A stretch of 64,000 nt of DNA from Ursus arctos (taxonomy: Eukaryota > Chordata > Mammalia > Carnivora > Ursidae): assembly GCF_023065955.2 (NCBI RefSeq), contig NW_026623008.1, positions 20,022,001 through 20,086,000 of the forward strand, read 5' to 3'. How positions within the stretch are numbered: the stretch's first letter is position 1; the number at the start of each line of letters is the position of its first letter. Positions 41,115 through 53,520 of this stretch are shown piece by piece. The translations under genes and the position numbers were made by a program. The notes below the pieces were generated by a model that was given only the letters and a program-made list of their open reading frames with translations, was not told the DNA's origin and made no database searches.

Positions 41115-41225
41115 AGACTAATCGCCTCATCACACAGATGGGGAAACTGAGACCAAGGAGGGCAAGGCATTTGTTTGAGGTCACCCAATGGCTTAGCAGC
41201 AGAGCCTGGAGCAGAGTCTCTCATG
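41115..41225 (-). repeat. MIR relic
   Basis: CACAGATGGGGAAACTGAGA, GGTCACCCAATGGCTTAGCA. Confidence 0.75.
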
Positions 41226-41339
41226 GGCCCATTCCACGTCACCACCACAAATCAACCCCATGCTGCCCACTGCTCAGTCTGGCCGCCAAGGCCTCTCCTC
41301 CACAACCCACCCCAAGACTCGCCAGTCTTGGGTCTCACA

Positions 41340-41590
41340 CAGTGGCCGGATTCCACTCCTTGGCCTGCCCTCCGGCTGTTGTCCACATGGTTCCCTCAAC
41401 TTGGAGCTCCTCCCTCCACCTCTGCCTGCCCAAGTTCAACCAGTCTCCTCAGGGTCTGGCTCAATGCCAGTTCCTCCACGAGCCACCCAGACCCCTGCCA
41501 GGGGCTGCCCCATCCTCCTTTCACCCTCCAGGGTGCTTTGCCTCCACCCCCGTGCTCGGCCCTCTCCTGTCTCCTGTGATTATCAGGGGT
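41340..41590 (+). repeat. L2-like fragment
   Basis: CACATGGTTCCCTCAACTTG, TCTGGCTCAATGCCAGTTCC; strongly diverged. Confidence 0.5.
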
Positions 41591-41999
41591 GTGAGCTACC
41601 CAGAGCTGCAGACCGCCTCGCCTCTGGGCGCCAGCCCCCCCGCACAGTACTAGCACGCAGAGGTGCTCACAAAATCGCCTCCCCATTCGATGTCCCCCAT
41701 GCCCTACTGCTACTGACAACAATGGCTACCACTGACCGGGCACCTCCTGCCAGCCCGGCTCCTGTACTGTCCCATCCTCACCTGCCGGGCCCAGCTTAGA
41801 GGTTGTGGGACGTTCCTGAGATCACAGCTCTAGAGCTGGGACGCCACCAGTCCTTGCTCCTAGATGAGTCTCCTCTTCCACCCCACTTGCCTCTTCTAGA
41901 CCAGACCACCTGTACTCCTCAAGTCCCGCAACTAGCCTCCCTGCCTCCAGTCTCTCCCCACCTTGTCTTGTTCCTGAAGACTTCCCATGAGTCCTTGCG

Positions 42000-42235
42000 G
42001 CCCACTAGGCAAAATCCAAACCTGTGAGCAAGGCGTCTAAATCTAAAGTCGGGGACATCCGGCTTCTGCCCTCCATGCAGCTTCTCCTCTCGTGTCAACA
42101 CCGCCCCGTGCTCCCGCCATGCCATACCTCTACTTCCAGGCTCTGCATATGCTGTTCCCTCTGTCTGGAATACCTTCCCCCTATTTCTCCTCCTGTGAAT
42201 TCCTACGCATCCCTTAACGTACAAGAGCATGGGTT
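42000..42235 (+). repeat. L2 LINE fragment
   Basis: CTCTGCATATGCTGTTCCCT, CTGTCTGGAATACCTTCCC, CTCCTGTGAATTCCTACGC. Confidence 0.72.
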
Positions 42236-42594
42236 ACCTTAAAATCTCATCAGGTGAGATAAGCAACAAACAAACGGGTCACAAAATTGAGTGCTCTATG
42301 CGGGAAGGCCCTGTGTCCCCAGTGTCCCCAGTGCTTAACCAATAATCAGGGCTCAATCAGCACTGTTGACCGAACGCTGCGTGTATAATTGTTGGCTAAA
42401 CAGAGCAATGACAGAAGAATACAAGGCCACAGTGTCCAGGGCTGGAGGTGGAGGGAAGGCACCGGGGCCAGGAAGGTCAAGGACGTGGTGGAGAACAGTG
42501 ACAAATACTGTCAGGGGCTGCTCTGCCGCACAGCTACACTCTTGGCAGAGGGAGTGTTTGTGAGAGACAGAGGAAGGAAAGCGATGGTGTGAGG

Positions 42595-43020
42595 GAGGCT
42601 CTGAAAGTGTGTGCGTGCGCGCACGCACGCATGTGAGAAAGTGGTGAGGATGTGTGTCGGGGAGTGTGTGTGTGTTGCATTTGTGAATGAGTCTGTGAGA
42701 GAAGGTGAGGATGGAAAGCAGTGAACGTCTGTGGGCTGGTGGGGGTCTGCGTGAGAGGGCGAGGGCACATGGGCAGGAGGGCTCGGCGCGCTACCGGTGG
42801 GTCTGTGTGAGAAAAGGGGAGGGCGTGTGTCATGAGGGCTGTGGGTGTAGGTGCTCAAGGTTGTGCATGTGTGCTCGGCGTGCGGGGTGGGGAGTGACTG
42901 AGAAAGACAAGCAAGAAGGGGACACCCGGAGGGGGGGGGGTGAGTGAGAAACTCTGTGTGGCCAGGGGGGCGGCTACAAGCCTGTGCAGGGGGAGATGGT
43001 GTGCCTGTGTGTGTCCAACG
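42595..43020. repeat. TG-rich tract with Z-DNA-prone core
   Basis: TGTGTG words throughout, with the alternating near-palindrome GTGCGTGCGCGCACGCACGC at about 42611-42630. Confidence 0.65.
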
Positions 43021-43264
43021 GGCAGGGCAGGGTAAGAGATGTCGGAGCTCTACTGAGGGTGTGGCCGCCACGGCCGAGGCCATGGGCCCTGTGCCAGAGG
43101 TGGGGGCTGGCCCTGGGCCCAGGGTGGGGGGCTCCGACTGAGAAATTCCTCAGAGTTCTCCCCGGAGCCACAGGCGCCAGATTACCATGTCCCCGGGCAA
43201 GGAGGTCGAGGAGGCCCAGATGTGCGTGCTCCTTACATCTGTCCACAGCAAAACCTCTGGGCAT

Positions 43265-43740
43265 TTATTTGTCTTTGTCTGTGTCCGGGTGTGCACGCCT
43301 GTGCTTGTGTGCGCACCGCCGGCTGTGTGTCTGTGCCTGTCTTTGTCTCTGTATGTATCTGGGCCTTTGTCTCAGTGTGAGTGGCTGTTGGTCTATGCCT
43401 GTCCTCATGACTGTGTCTGCGTGTGTGTGTGTGTCTAAGTTTATCTGTGTCTACGGGGCACTGTGCGTCCTTGGTCTGTGCCTAAGTAGGGCTGGCCCCC
43501 TGGACTGCCTGTGTGTAGTCGTGGGGCTGTGTGGCCTCGGCGTGAGGGAATGTTGTGCTTTTGAGGCCGTGGGTCTAGATCTAAGTGTGAGTGTTTCCTT
43601 GTGTCTCTGTATGTGAGACCCTGCTGTGTGTTGTATCATGGAAATGTCTATCTGTGCCTGTGGGATGTGCGATCATAAGACCAAGGATATGTGTGTCTCT
43701 GTGCGTGTATGTGTGTGTGTGTTGGGTGTGAGAGGGTGTG
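43265..43740. repeat. Degenerate TG/TCTG-rich tract
   Basis: Continuous CTGTGTCTG-like words with short (GT)n cores near 43422-43434 and 43706-43722. Confidence 0.65.
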
Positions 43741-45736
43741 AGGGGTTTGTCACAGACTGGTGAGCAAGTTAATCTCAGACTCCGTGACACGTGGAATAAA
43801 ATCACGCTCCCATAATGGGATCATTCGTCTTCCTGTCCAAGGAGAGAACCAACTCTTCACCCTCCGCCCTGGGGGAGCCAGTGGGGCCAGGGCCAGGCTC
43901 GGCCCCCATCCAGGCCCCCTCTGGCTTCAGCACCCCACCCCCACCTCTCCTCAGCCGCACCAGGCCCATTCTGCCTCCAGAGTGCCCTGGTGCCCACTGC
44001 GGGCTGGGCTGGGCTGGGCTCCAGGACATGTGACCCAGAGCCTTAGAGGCCTGTCCTGGGCCCCCCAGCCCCACCCAGTACCAAGGAGAGTCCGGCCCCA
44101 AATGGGAGGGGGGAATGCAGGAAGGAATCTTTGGGCCCCTCCTCCTCCCGGAGGGGAGGGATGAGCTGCAGGCCCGGCCGGGATTTTCCATCTCTCAGCA
44201 ACAAGATTCCTGGTGAGCAGGCTGCGGGGTTTGGCAGGGCGCCTGCTGGAGACCCGCCCTCACCCGCCAGGACGCCTGAGTCCCCAGGGCCAGGCAGCAG
44301 TGGGTTCCCTGGGGAGCCAGGAGGGCCCCAGAACTCCAGTTTATTGCTGCCCAGGCCTGTGGGAAAGCCAGACACTTCCAGGCTCCCCCCCAACCAAAGA
44401 TGGCTCTCCAAGCCCCTAGGCATCCCCCCCCCCCCCCCCGCCTCCCCCATCCTCTGGCCTCCCCCTAGCCAAAGCCTTTGCTTCAGAAAGCCATCACAGG
44501 CCAGTCACCCAGCACCACCCACTCCCCACCTGAACCTCAGCACACGCCCAGCCTGGGTTCTAGACCTCACCTCTGGGTTTGAGGGCTCCCAAGGCCAGGG
44601 CTGTGCTTCTCATCTCAGACTGGGGCTTCTGAGGACAGGGCCATGTGTACTGCAGCTGCGAAATCCCTCTTGGTCTTAATGCTCCTTCCTGATTGAGCGG
44701 ACAGGCACCAAGAGAGGATTTCAAACTCAAAGCTGGGGAAACTGAGGCCCTGAAGCCCTCTACCCTACCTGCCACTATGAATCAGAGGCCAAATCCAGTA
44801 GTCTGGACACACAAGGTCTTAATCCTGCCCAACAGCAGTGGCTGCAACTCTTTCTTCCCTGTTGGGGGTACGATTTCGGGAGGGGCTGAGCATCAGCTGG
44901 AGAGTAGAGGGAATGGGAAGGTGGACTCCCTCAACCCCCAGCCTTGGGTGCGCAGCTGGAGAGCAGGTTTGGTAAGAGACGAAGGTTGAGGAGGAGGAGA
45001 ACTGAGTTGCTCCAAGATTTATGAGCCTAATTCTTCTCTTAAATTCCCCTCCAAGCCCCCAGCCCCAGCCTGGTCCCTCCAGGGTCAGGCTGTGGCCCCA
45101 GGCCAATGTCAGGGCCCTAACCCATCCATCAGCTGTTGCCAGGGAGTTTCCACCCCAATGGGTTCCAAAGGGAGGGGCTCAACTGACACTAGGGACCCAG
45201 ATTGATGGGGAGGGGGCATGGCCCCAAAGAGGCAGCCAACAGCCCCCATACCCCCCTAGGAGCTGGGGGCTCACAAACTCCAGGGAAGAAGCTAAGGCTG
45301 GTGGGTGGGGCCCAGGAGGAGGCGGCCTCCCAGCCAAGGCACCACACCCGGCCCCGCCCTTTCAAGAGGCCCGGAGACAGACCTGGGATCCCACGGGGCC
45401 CTCCAGCTCACAGGGTGTGTGACCTTGGGCGGTTGCTGCTCCTCTCCAGGCCTCAGCCTCCCCACCGCACGATGCAGGAAGTGGCTCACATATCCCAGGT
45501 GTCCCCTCTTCAGCTCAGCTCCCTCAGCACTTAGCCCTGCCCTCTCTCTCCAGTCCAGAATCTGGGCCACATGGGGGGGGGGGAGACTGGGGCAGCTACC
45601 TGGAAGAATCCCCGAAGCCACCCAAGTCAGAGCTGATGAGCTCACGGTGATTACCCCTCCACCACACATCCATTTTCTAGGAGAGCAAAACTGAGGCCCT
45701 TGAAAGGGGCTCTGAGTCTGGACCAAGACCTGAGTT

Positions 45737-45970
45737 TTACTGGTGGTGTGGTTAAGGGCATGTTCTCTGGGGACAGAAAGACCTGAATTAAAATTCCAGC
45801 TGTACCAGAAACCATGTTAAGGCCCCTGCCTTCTCACAGCCTCAGTTTCTGCATCTGTAGAACGGGTAATAGAGCCTCCCTCCTGTAACTGTTGAGTTGA
45901 AATGAGAAAAGGAACATAAGGTTTTGGTGAAGCGAGCAAATGCTTGAAGGATGGTAACTATCACGATCGT
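45737..45970 (+). repeat. MIR SINE relic, near complete
   Basis: GGTGTGGTTAAGGGCATGTT, CAGCCTCAGTTTCTGCATCT, AACGGGTAATAGAGCCTCCC. Confidence 0.88.
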
Positions 45971-46119
45971 GGTAGCACTGACATAAACCCAAGCAGCCTC
46001 GGGGGAGGGAGGAAGGGTCCCAACCTGGCTGGAGAAGGAGCCACCCTCCAGCCAGATTGGGACCCCCAGGGCCTCAGCTCAGGAGGGCCAGCCAAATTCC
46101 TCGAAGCCCCCAGCTGTCT

Positions 46120-46210
46120 CCCCTATTTGTTAAAGGCCTCTCATTAGTGAGCCTGGGCACCTGCCCCTCCACACGTAATAAGCCTCATTAGTATCTTAGC
46201 CCCAAGCTCT
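46120..46210. promoter_or_regulatory. Candidate conserved noncoding block
   Basis: Paired CTCATTAGTGAGC (46140-46152) and CCTCATTAGTATC, with TTTGTTAAAGG and ACGTAATAAGC between and beside them, in non-repetitive sequence. The two CTCATTAGT words look like repeated homeodomain sites. Function is inferred. Confidence 0.35.
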
Positions 46211-46323
46211 GTGCCCAGAGTCTATGTGCCTGCACACGCATGAGGGTGGGGGGCTGCAACAGGCCACCAGCCAGGAGACGGCATCCTCGCCAACCACACC
46301 CCCTGCCTGTCATCAGCAGGGCC

Positions 46324-46440
46324 CGTCACCACCCAGCTTGTCACCTGCCTGCCTCGCACCCGCACCACCTGTCACCCACCCAGCTCGTCACCCACCCAGC
46401 CCATCACCTGCACCACCTGTCACCCACCCGGCCTGTCACC
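46324..46440 (+). repeat. Minisatellite, about 16-bp unit, about 7.5 copies
   Basis: Units run GTCACCACCCAGCTT, GTCACCTGCCTGCCTC, GTCACCCACCCAGCTC, GTCACCCACCCAGCCC, GTCACCCACCCGGCCT, with little length change. Confidence 0.9.
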
Positions 46441-46562
46441 GAAGCCGCCTGACAGGCGTCTGGGTGGGGGACAGGAGACGGGGAGGAGAAGACCACAGGG
46501 GTGTGGAGCTGGGGGCCCCAGAGACCCTGTAGGACCCCCACTTCAGCTCGGCATCCTGCAGC

Positions 46563-46577
46563 ATCGCCATGGCAACC
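46563..46577 (-). promoter_or_regulatory. RFX X-box-like site
   Basis: ATCGCCATGGCAACC, whose reverse GGTTGCCATGGCGAT is close to a full palindromic X-box. Confidence 0.5.
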
Positions 46578-47039
46578 TCTCAGCCGCAACCACTTTCCCA
46601 AACATCCCCCGCCCACCCCCCCCAAGGCCCTGCTCTTAGCTGAGCTGAGGCTGAGAAGAGCCTGAGTGACAGCAGAATGGGGCAGGAAGGAGGGGTTCAT
46701 CAGCTGGCTGGCCTTGGCCATCCTTCCCTCTCTGGACTTGGTGACTCCATCTGCAAAATGGAGGAGCCAGAACGGGTGAGGGCGCGAGAGAGCAGGCTAG
46801 CCCTCTCCAGCCTGGATTGGCTGAGCCAGCTACCAGCTAACCTGTGAGGGCCAGGGGGTGGGACAAAAGGACAGGGCTTTCTGGGCTCTTCCACACTCCA
46901 ATGCGCCGCCGGCCCGGCCCAGAGACGCTGGGCCTCTGGCCCAAGCTCACACAGCGGAAGAGGAGGAGCAGGCTGGAAGGGAGGGGGGCTCTGCCACAGG
47001 GCTGCCAGCTGGAGACGCCACACTGGGTGACCCAAGGTG

Positions 47040-47150
47040 ACCGGGGGCTGAGCTGGCCCCCACCGCTGAGCTGCATTATTTATAATACCCAGAGCTTGGA
47101 GCTGAGCAACAGCTGCAGTGCTGCCCCTCCAGGGGGCACATGCCACAGCG
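47040..47150. promoter_or_regulatory. Candidate element: MEF2-like, E-box and CTCF-like words
   Basis: ATTATTTATAATACC (47076-47090) resembles a MEF2/TATA-type site, CAACAGCTGCAG holds a CAGCTG E-box (47110-47115), and CCTCCAGGGGGCACA (47126-47140) matches the CTCF core at 13 of 15 positions. All are in unique sequence. Confidence 0.4.
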
Positions 47151-48139
47151 GACCGGAGAGGACAAGGTGCCTCCTCAGGGAAGGCCCCTGGGGTCCTCGG
47201 CGCCCTCCACAGCTGGCTGGGGCAGGCGTTGGGGGGGGGGAAGGGGCAGCAGCTCCATCCTTCCCCTCCCTGCCCCCTCTCCCCTCCACTCCTCCAGGCA
47301 GGCAGCGATAGGATTACTTCTGCATGACTGCCCGCTCCACGGGGTTCCAGAGACCCTCCTGCCTGCAGCAATCTTTAAAATTCCTCCAGCCCAACCTCGC
47401 TCCCTTTCTCCCTGCAGTGAATGCTCCAGCGTCTACCGCAGTGTGCCCGCCACTGCCACCACCAAGCAGGCTGGGGGCCAGGTCCCTGGCACCTATGGGC
47501 AAAGGTGGACCGGTCCTCAGAGTGTATGTAGCCCAGGGACCCTCGGAACCCTGAGGCCCAGGCCCTGGCCCATCCCCTCCGGCCCCCCCGTGCCGGTCTA
47601 GCCCCACAGAGCATGGCTCAAGCTGGGGTCAGGCACGCCAGCCACGCCAAGGCAGATGGGCACATACGTGCGAACACACCTGATGGGTCTCGGGATGCCT
47701 GCCCATGCCCTCTGCTGCCAGGACCGAGCTGCCCCCACCTCCGCTCTGACCCCCGCTCTGCCTCACCAATCCTGGCTACCCCTGGGGTGGGCAGACAGCT
47801 GGGCCAGGCCAGAGTCTGTGGCTCCCCAGGGCAAAGAAGCAGGCAGGAGATCGATCCACTGAATTTTTTAAGGCTCTAATGGAGCCGGCATCCCAGGACT
47901 TGGGGGCCTGGGACGCAGACGGTGTCTTGGGGACCCCTCCCTCAGTATTGCAGTTGTTTCCTCTTTCAGGTCTTGGGGGTCGGGGGAAACTTTCTTTGAG
48001 CCTTTCCCCAGCCAGAAGAGGCACGAGGGGCCCCTGGGAAAGAGACGGGATGTGGGGGGCTGTGAGCAATACCCAGAGCCCCCCCCCCAGTCTCCCCAGC
48101 CCTAATGCAGGCAGAAGCAGCCCAACCTCTAAATCACTC

Positions 48140-48245
48140 CCCTCGCGCTGCCCTCTGAGGCGGATTCTGTGCATCTGTAATTAGGGGGTGGAACAGATGG
48201 TGGAGATTCCGTTTAAAATCATGCATCTAGTAAAGTAACCTTCAC
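48140..48245. promoter_or_regulatory. Candidate conserved noncoding block
   Basis: ATCTGTAATTAGGG, GGAACAGATGGTGG (CAGATG E-box) and AAAATCATGCATCTAG lie together in a unique AT-shifted patch between GC-rich segments. Confidence 0.35.
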
Positions 48246-48729
48246 TGTCGGAACTGACTCCCAGGGAGACCAAGCCCTGAAGCCCAGATGGGGGGGGGGG
48301 GAGTGGGGAGCATGTCAAGCCAACACCTCACCCATCTCTCTCCCTGAAGCCCCAGGCCCAATGTCCCTCTCAGGTAAGCCAAGGGTGGGGGGGCAGGTTG
48401 GCAAGCACCTGAGAATGTGCAGGCCGGGGGTAAGTCCCCCTCCTCACCCCAACACACACGCCAGAGCCAGGGCAGGGCTGGGTACTCTGAGTTCTTGGCT
48501 GAGAGACCAGGGTGACCAGATGCCAAGAGCCCCCAAAGAGGCCCCAAACCCCCAAAGCCCAGGCCAGGGTGCCCAGAGCACAGGGTCTTGGGTGGGGCAG
48601 CTTTGAACCAGATGTACAGGCTCAGTGTCCAGGAATGAAATGCCTGGGGCGGCGGGGGGGGGGGAGGGCGGAGATGCCTCCCCAGGCAGAGGAGGCTCTG
48701 GGAAATGGGGGAGGACCGGACAGCAGAAA

Positions 48730-49830
48730 GGGAGAGAGAGCACACAAGAGTGAGCAAGCGTGTGTGTAGGGCTGGCTGAGGCAGTCTGGAAGGGTGTCTG
48801 GGGGAGGGGGACCCGGAGGAGAGGTGGGGTGGGGGAGCTGTGACGGAGATTGCTGTGGGGGGAGGTGTGCTGGCATGTGTGGGGCTGGGAGTGAGAGCTG
48901 CAGGGGAACTGGGCTGGGGTAGGTTGGGGGGGCAGGGCAGAGCTGCTTGTAAGCACCCAGGGGTGAATGGGCACAAGGCTGTCACTGAGCTGAGGCTGGC
49001 TGTGTGTGCTTGGCTAGGTGTGGGGCTGTCCCTGGGCCCTTAGATGGCCAAGGCAAGGACTGGAGCTGGAGCTTGCTGGGGACAGACAGGATGCCCTGTT
49101 GAGGTGTTGGGTCTATGGGGGAGTGTGCGTGTGTATGCAGGTGTGCGTGCGTACACGCGCACGCCTGGGAAGCTATGCGAGGCTGGGGGACAGGATCTGT
49201 CTAGAAGTATACCAGAACTGGAGCTACGTCTGTGCTCGAGGTAAATGGTGGGGCTGAAGTGGGTGTTCTTGTTTGAGTGGGTGTTGAGGGGGCAGTGTGC
49301 GTATGTGTGGTGGGGGGGGAGGCTGTGCGTCGGGAAAGGCGTGGGGGTTAGTTGGTGTGTTTGGGGAGATGCTGGGCTGCAGCTGGGAAACGCTGGGGCC
49401 GCAGGCAGAGTCCCTGTGTGACTCTAGTGAGGTGCTGGTGCTCTGAGACATGGAGTGTGTGGAAGGTACTGGGGCTGCTCTAGGGTCCTGGGTGTACCCG
49501 GGGAGGCGCTGGGTTGAAGAGAGAGTTGATGAACGTACGTGTTCGTGTGTGTTGGGTGTATGCTGGGGATCATACCAATCTGGGTTTGGGTTCATTTCTA
49601 GGGCTGTAACCATGTGTCTGTGTGGTTGTGTGTTTGGGGGCACGTTGGGGGTCCGAAGGGCAGATATATGTGGAAGTGTTGGGGCTACGTGTTTGCAGAT
49701 GGAGCAGTTGTGTGTTATGGGGTGCTGGAGCTGTGAGTATAGGAGGGGCAGGTGTTAGGGGCTACGGTTGGGTCCCTGCGCTCAGACACGTGATGGGGCT
49801 CAGGGTGAGGGTAGGTGCCCCTCTGGGGAG
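48730..49830. repeat. Degenerate TG/GGGTGT-rich tract
   Basis: About 1.1 kb of TGTGTG, GGGTGT and CTGGGG words with no clear fixed unit and no coding sense. Confidence 0.55.
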
Positions 49831-50339
49831 ATGATGGGCAGAGTCCTAGCCTTTGCTCAGGAGCTGCCTGCTAGAACCCCTCTTCTGGGGGGGGTGCCTG
49901 CCCACCCCCAGACCCTGTGTGGGGGTGTAGAGAACGGGGAGGGGGGGTTGTCCATCTGTCTCAGCCTGTGCCCAGGCCAGAGGAGCGGAGCCGCCTCCTC
50001 GCTCCCTGGGGGGCAGCAGCGGATCTCAACCCACCCATCTGCCTTCAGACGGTTGAGGCAGGAGCCTCCACAAAGCTGCCTGGAGGGCATCACTGTGTTT
50101 GAAGAGGCACAGGCTGGGGGGTGGGGGGAGCTGCACAGCAAACAGTCCTCATGGAGGCTCCTTTGAAAACCACTGACGCCAGGAGAGAGGAAGAGGGAGG
50201 ACAGGGGCGGGTATGTCTGTCCTTGTGCGTCTGTGTGGGTCAGTGCCCAACTGTGAGCCTCAGAGCCCCTTCGCATGTGCTCATGCTGATGGCCTCTGTT
50301 CAAGCAGCATCCCGGCCTTGGAAAACAGCCCTCCAACCC

Positions 50340-50760
50340 CGGCTGCGAGCTCACAGCCTCACACAGACAGCTACCCCTCACACAGGCACACTGCCTCCAC
50401 CCACACACAGCCCCCCACACCTTCACATCCGCACAACGCTGCACCCTCGCACCCGTGCAGCTCACCCCCAGGGCCTGCACCCTCGTGTACATACACCCAC
50501 TACCCACCCCCCCCACTCTGCAGAACCAGGTGGCCACACACACCTGTGACATACACACACGTCCGCACGTACATGCCTGACAAGTAGCAGGCACACATAC
50601 ACCCACACGCTCCACGCACCTTGGAGCTCCCTGTCACACCCATAGCCCACCTCACATGGGATCACCTCTTTCTCACACACGCCGTAACAGGCACTCGCCA
50701 CGTTGCACCTGTGCATACGTGCACGAGTGTGGATGTGCACACACTCGCCCTCCCCAACTC
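50340..50760. repeat. Degenerate CA-rich tract
   Basis: CACACA and CACCC words with loose spacing, opposite in sense to the TG-rich blocks on either side (TG-rich again at 50950-51150). Confidence 0.55.
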
Positions 50761-51499
50761 TCGGATAGCTCTTTCACATCACTCGACCCACCAGCCAACT
50801 CCTTAGGAAGGCTCCCACTGGCTGAGAGGGGCCCCAGCCTCCCCCCCACCTCCAGCTGGGAAGGAGGGGGAGGGCGTAGCACCCTTACCCAGACACCTGG
50901 GAACACTGATCCTCACCTCCAGAAAGAGCCCTCCCTCCGCTCTGGTGTGACTGCCACTGTATGTGTGAAAGTGTGATTGTGTATGCGTGTGTGTCAGCAT
51001 GTCCTGAGACCCCATGACGAGGCATGTGTGTCACTGCCTACACGGGTAAGGAAGCATAGGTATGCATTCCCCAGTTACACTTGTGAGATGCGGGATGAGT
51101 GTGAGGGTGGAGATTCACATGTCACAGAGTGTGTGTGTGTGTGTAAAGGCCTGTGCGGACAGGTATGAATACGGGAGTGCATTTACACAAGGAGACACCG
51201 AGTGGTGAGTGTGATATTTTCTGACACAAGAGATATGTCCATCTTGGAGTAGGGGTCAGGGCTGGGAAAACCGTTCTAGTAACTCCCTCCCCTACAAAAA
51301 GAGCAGGGAGGAGGGGTCTCTGCGTGCTTCTCTCGCTCTTGTTCTCTCTCTTTCTCTCTGACCTCTTTAGCAGCTGGAAACTGAGCCGGGGGTGGAAGGA
51401 ATGGAGACTTGGCTGGCCCAGGGGTTTGGGGAGGGAAGCAGGAGAAAACACCTTCCAGATTCTCATCAAATCCCTGTTTGTGGTCTGTAGCCTCAAGCC

Positions 51500-51800
51500 T
51501 CTCCGCCTCTCCTCTCTCTCTCTGTCTGGGTTTCCCCTTTCTTTATCTCTTCCTGTCTCTCACCCTCTCCCCGAGTCTCTCCTCCTCCTATCTCAGTCAC
51601 CTTGTCTCCCCTCTGGGATCTCCGTGTCTCCATGTCTCAGTCTCTCTGTCTGTTTCTCTCTCCCCAGGCCCTTCCATTTTTCTGACTCCTCCTCTCTCTG
51701 CCAGCACCTCTGTCTGTCCGTCTCTCCCTGTCCTGGTCCATCTGTCCGTCTCTCTCCGTCTGCCTGTGTGTGGGTGTCTCTGTCCATCTGTTCCACCACC
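51500..51800 (+). repeat. CT-rich degenerate tract
   Basis: TCTCTGTCTG and CTCTCTC words over about 300 bp. Confidence 0.7.
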
Positions 51801-52111
51801 CATCCGTCTGGTTGTCTGTGTTAGTCCTTCTAAGGGTGCCCACTCGCTCCCCAAGGTACCCTCCCCCAGGTCAGCAAAGGCCTCTCCTGGCTCAGGGGGT
51901 GGGGAGGGGATGCAGAGCTGCAGCTTCTGGAAGCTTCAGTAGCAGCTGGGCTGAGCTGGGAGTTCGGGGCCAGCCAGCTGCAGAAACGGCCCCTCCTCTG
52001 GGCTCCCAGGCCAAGGACCCCAGAGCAGAAAGAGGAGAGAAAGCAGGGCCTCGCTGCAGCTGAGTTTGTGCATGTGTAGGTAAGGGGGGAGGCAGGGGGC
52101 CTCACTTCACC

Positions 52112-52137
52112 AACCCCCTCCCCCCCCCCCCCCCCAG
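52112..52137 (+). repeat. Poly-C tract
   Basis: Two C runs split by a single T (CCCCCTCCC then a long C run). Similar runs lie near 13637 and 44426. These are prone to assembly error. Confidence 0.85.
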
Positions 52138-53324
52138 CTAGGCCCTACAGGAGAGGGATCTTCAGTGCCCACCTTCCTTATCCCCTAGCCAATGGCAGAG
52201 ATGCTGGGATCCAGGAGGGAGGGGCTGGGGGGGGTGCCGGGCCTTGAGAGAAGGAGGGGCTAAGAGCTCACAGTTTCTTGTCAGCTGGGTGGGAGGGGGG
52301 TCCTTCTCTCCTCCCTTCCAGGCAGTCCCTGGGGATGGCTCTAGTTCTGGTTCCAGCTCTAGGCATGTGGAGCTCCCACAGGGGCCATTCCCGCCTCCCA
52401 GCTTCTCCAGAGCCTCTGACCCACAGGCATATAGGGAGCATATAGGAGTATCTCCCCCCTCCCCAACTGGAGGTGGGTTCTGGACATGTGGGGACCTTGA
52501 TCCTGTCTAGGCACTTGCTGTCCTGAGAGGGCCCAGGTAGTCCACCTACCATTGCCAGACCAGCACCTCATTCTCTCTCTCTCACATACACGCGCACACA
52601 TACTCAAACACGCACGCAGGCACATGCACCAGCACAGAGGGCACCTTAACATCCATGGCCTGCCACCCCGCAACTCAGAGGGCTCAAGAAGCAGCCCTAC
52701 CAGAGACATGTGCCCTACCCTGCCCTGGTGGCAGGCCTCAAGAGTACCTCTGGCACCCGGCCAGCAGCTGGAGGTGACATCCCTCAGGACCCTCCCAGTC
52801 TGTTCTGTGCCCCCCATTCCCGCTCCATGAGTAGTCCAAATCCCACCGTCCCACCACAGATGGGGAAACTGAGGAAGGGATGGGAGGTCACAGTTATTCC
52901 TCCTGAGACCCTGACGTGGAATCACAGAGAAAGAAACGGACGCTGACCTACAACGAGCAAAGTCCATATTGGCTGCTCCCTCCGCACAGCCCTACTGCTG
53001 GGCCAGGGCCAGAGGCTGGCTCCCTCCCTCTAGAGCTCTCCTTGCCCCCGACTGGGCCCCCTCCCTCTCTGAGCTTCTGAGCAGTCCTCCCTGCCCTCTC
53101 CCTCCCAGCCCTGGCTCTCTCATCCTCAGCTCTTGGAAGCCTGACTCACTGTTTCCCCTCCTCTCTCCCCTCCCTCCCTCTCTCTCCCGGCAGCGGCGCC
53201 TCCCCCTCCCCTGGGGGTGCTCTGGCCACAAGGGTGCCTGCCTGCTCCTCTCTCCGGGCTCCAGCCCCCCACTGTACCCAGGAGGCCCCCTGCAGCTGTC
53301 CTTATTCTCTTACTACAGACTGCT

Positions 53325-53520
53325 AGAGTGTGAAGAGCCTAGGTCCCAGGCCTGGCATTGCCAAGTATCTGTGACCCTGGGCAAATGGCTCCCTTCTCTA
53401 GACTTGGATTTCTCCTGTCAAACAAGGTGGGAGGGGGTCCAACTGGATGATGCCCCTAGCATCTCTTGGACCCTAATGTTCCCTGCCTTTAAAATCCCAG
53501 GTGCCTCTTGGCATGAAGCA
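53325..53520 (+). repeat. MIR-like relic
   Basis: TATCTGTGACCCTGGGCAAA, CTAGACTTGGATTTCTCCTG. The right half fits MIR less well. Confidence 0.5.

Noticed and set aside
46324..46440. CRISPR-like array
   Set aside because: The 16-bp units are head to tail without unique spacers, and the genome is mammalian; it is a minisatellite.
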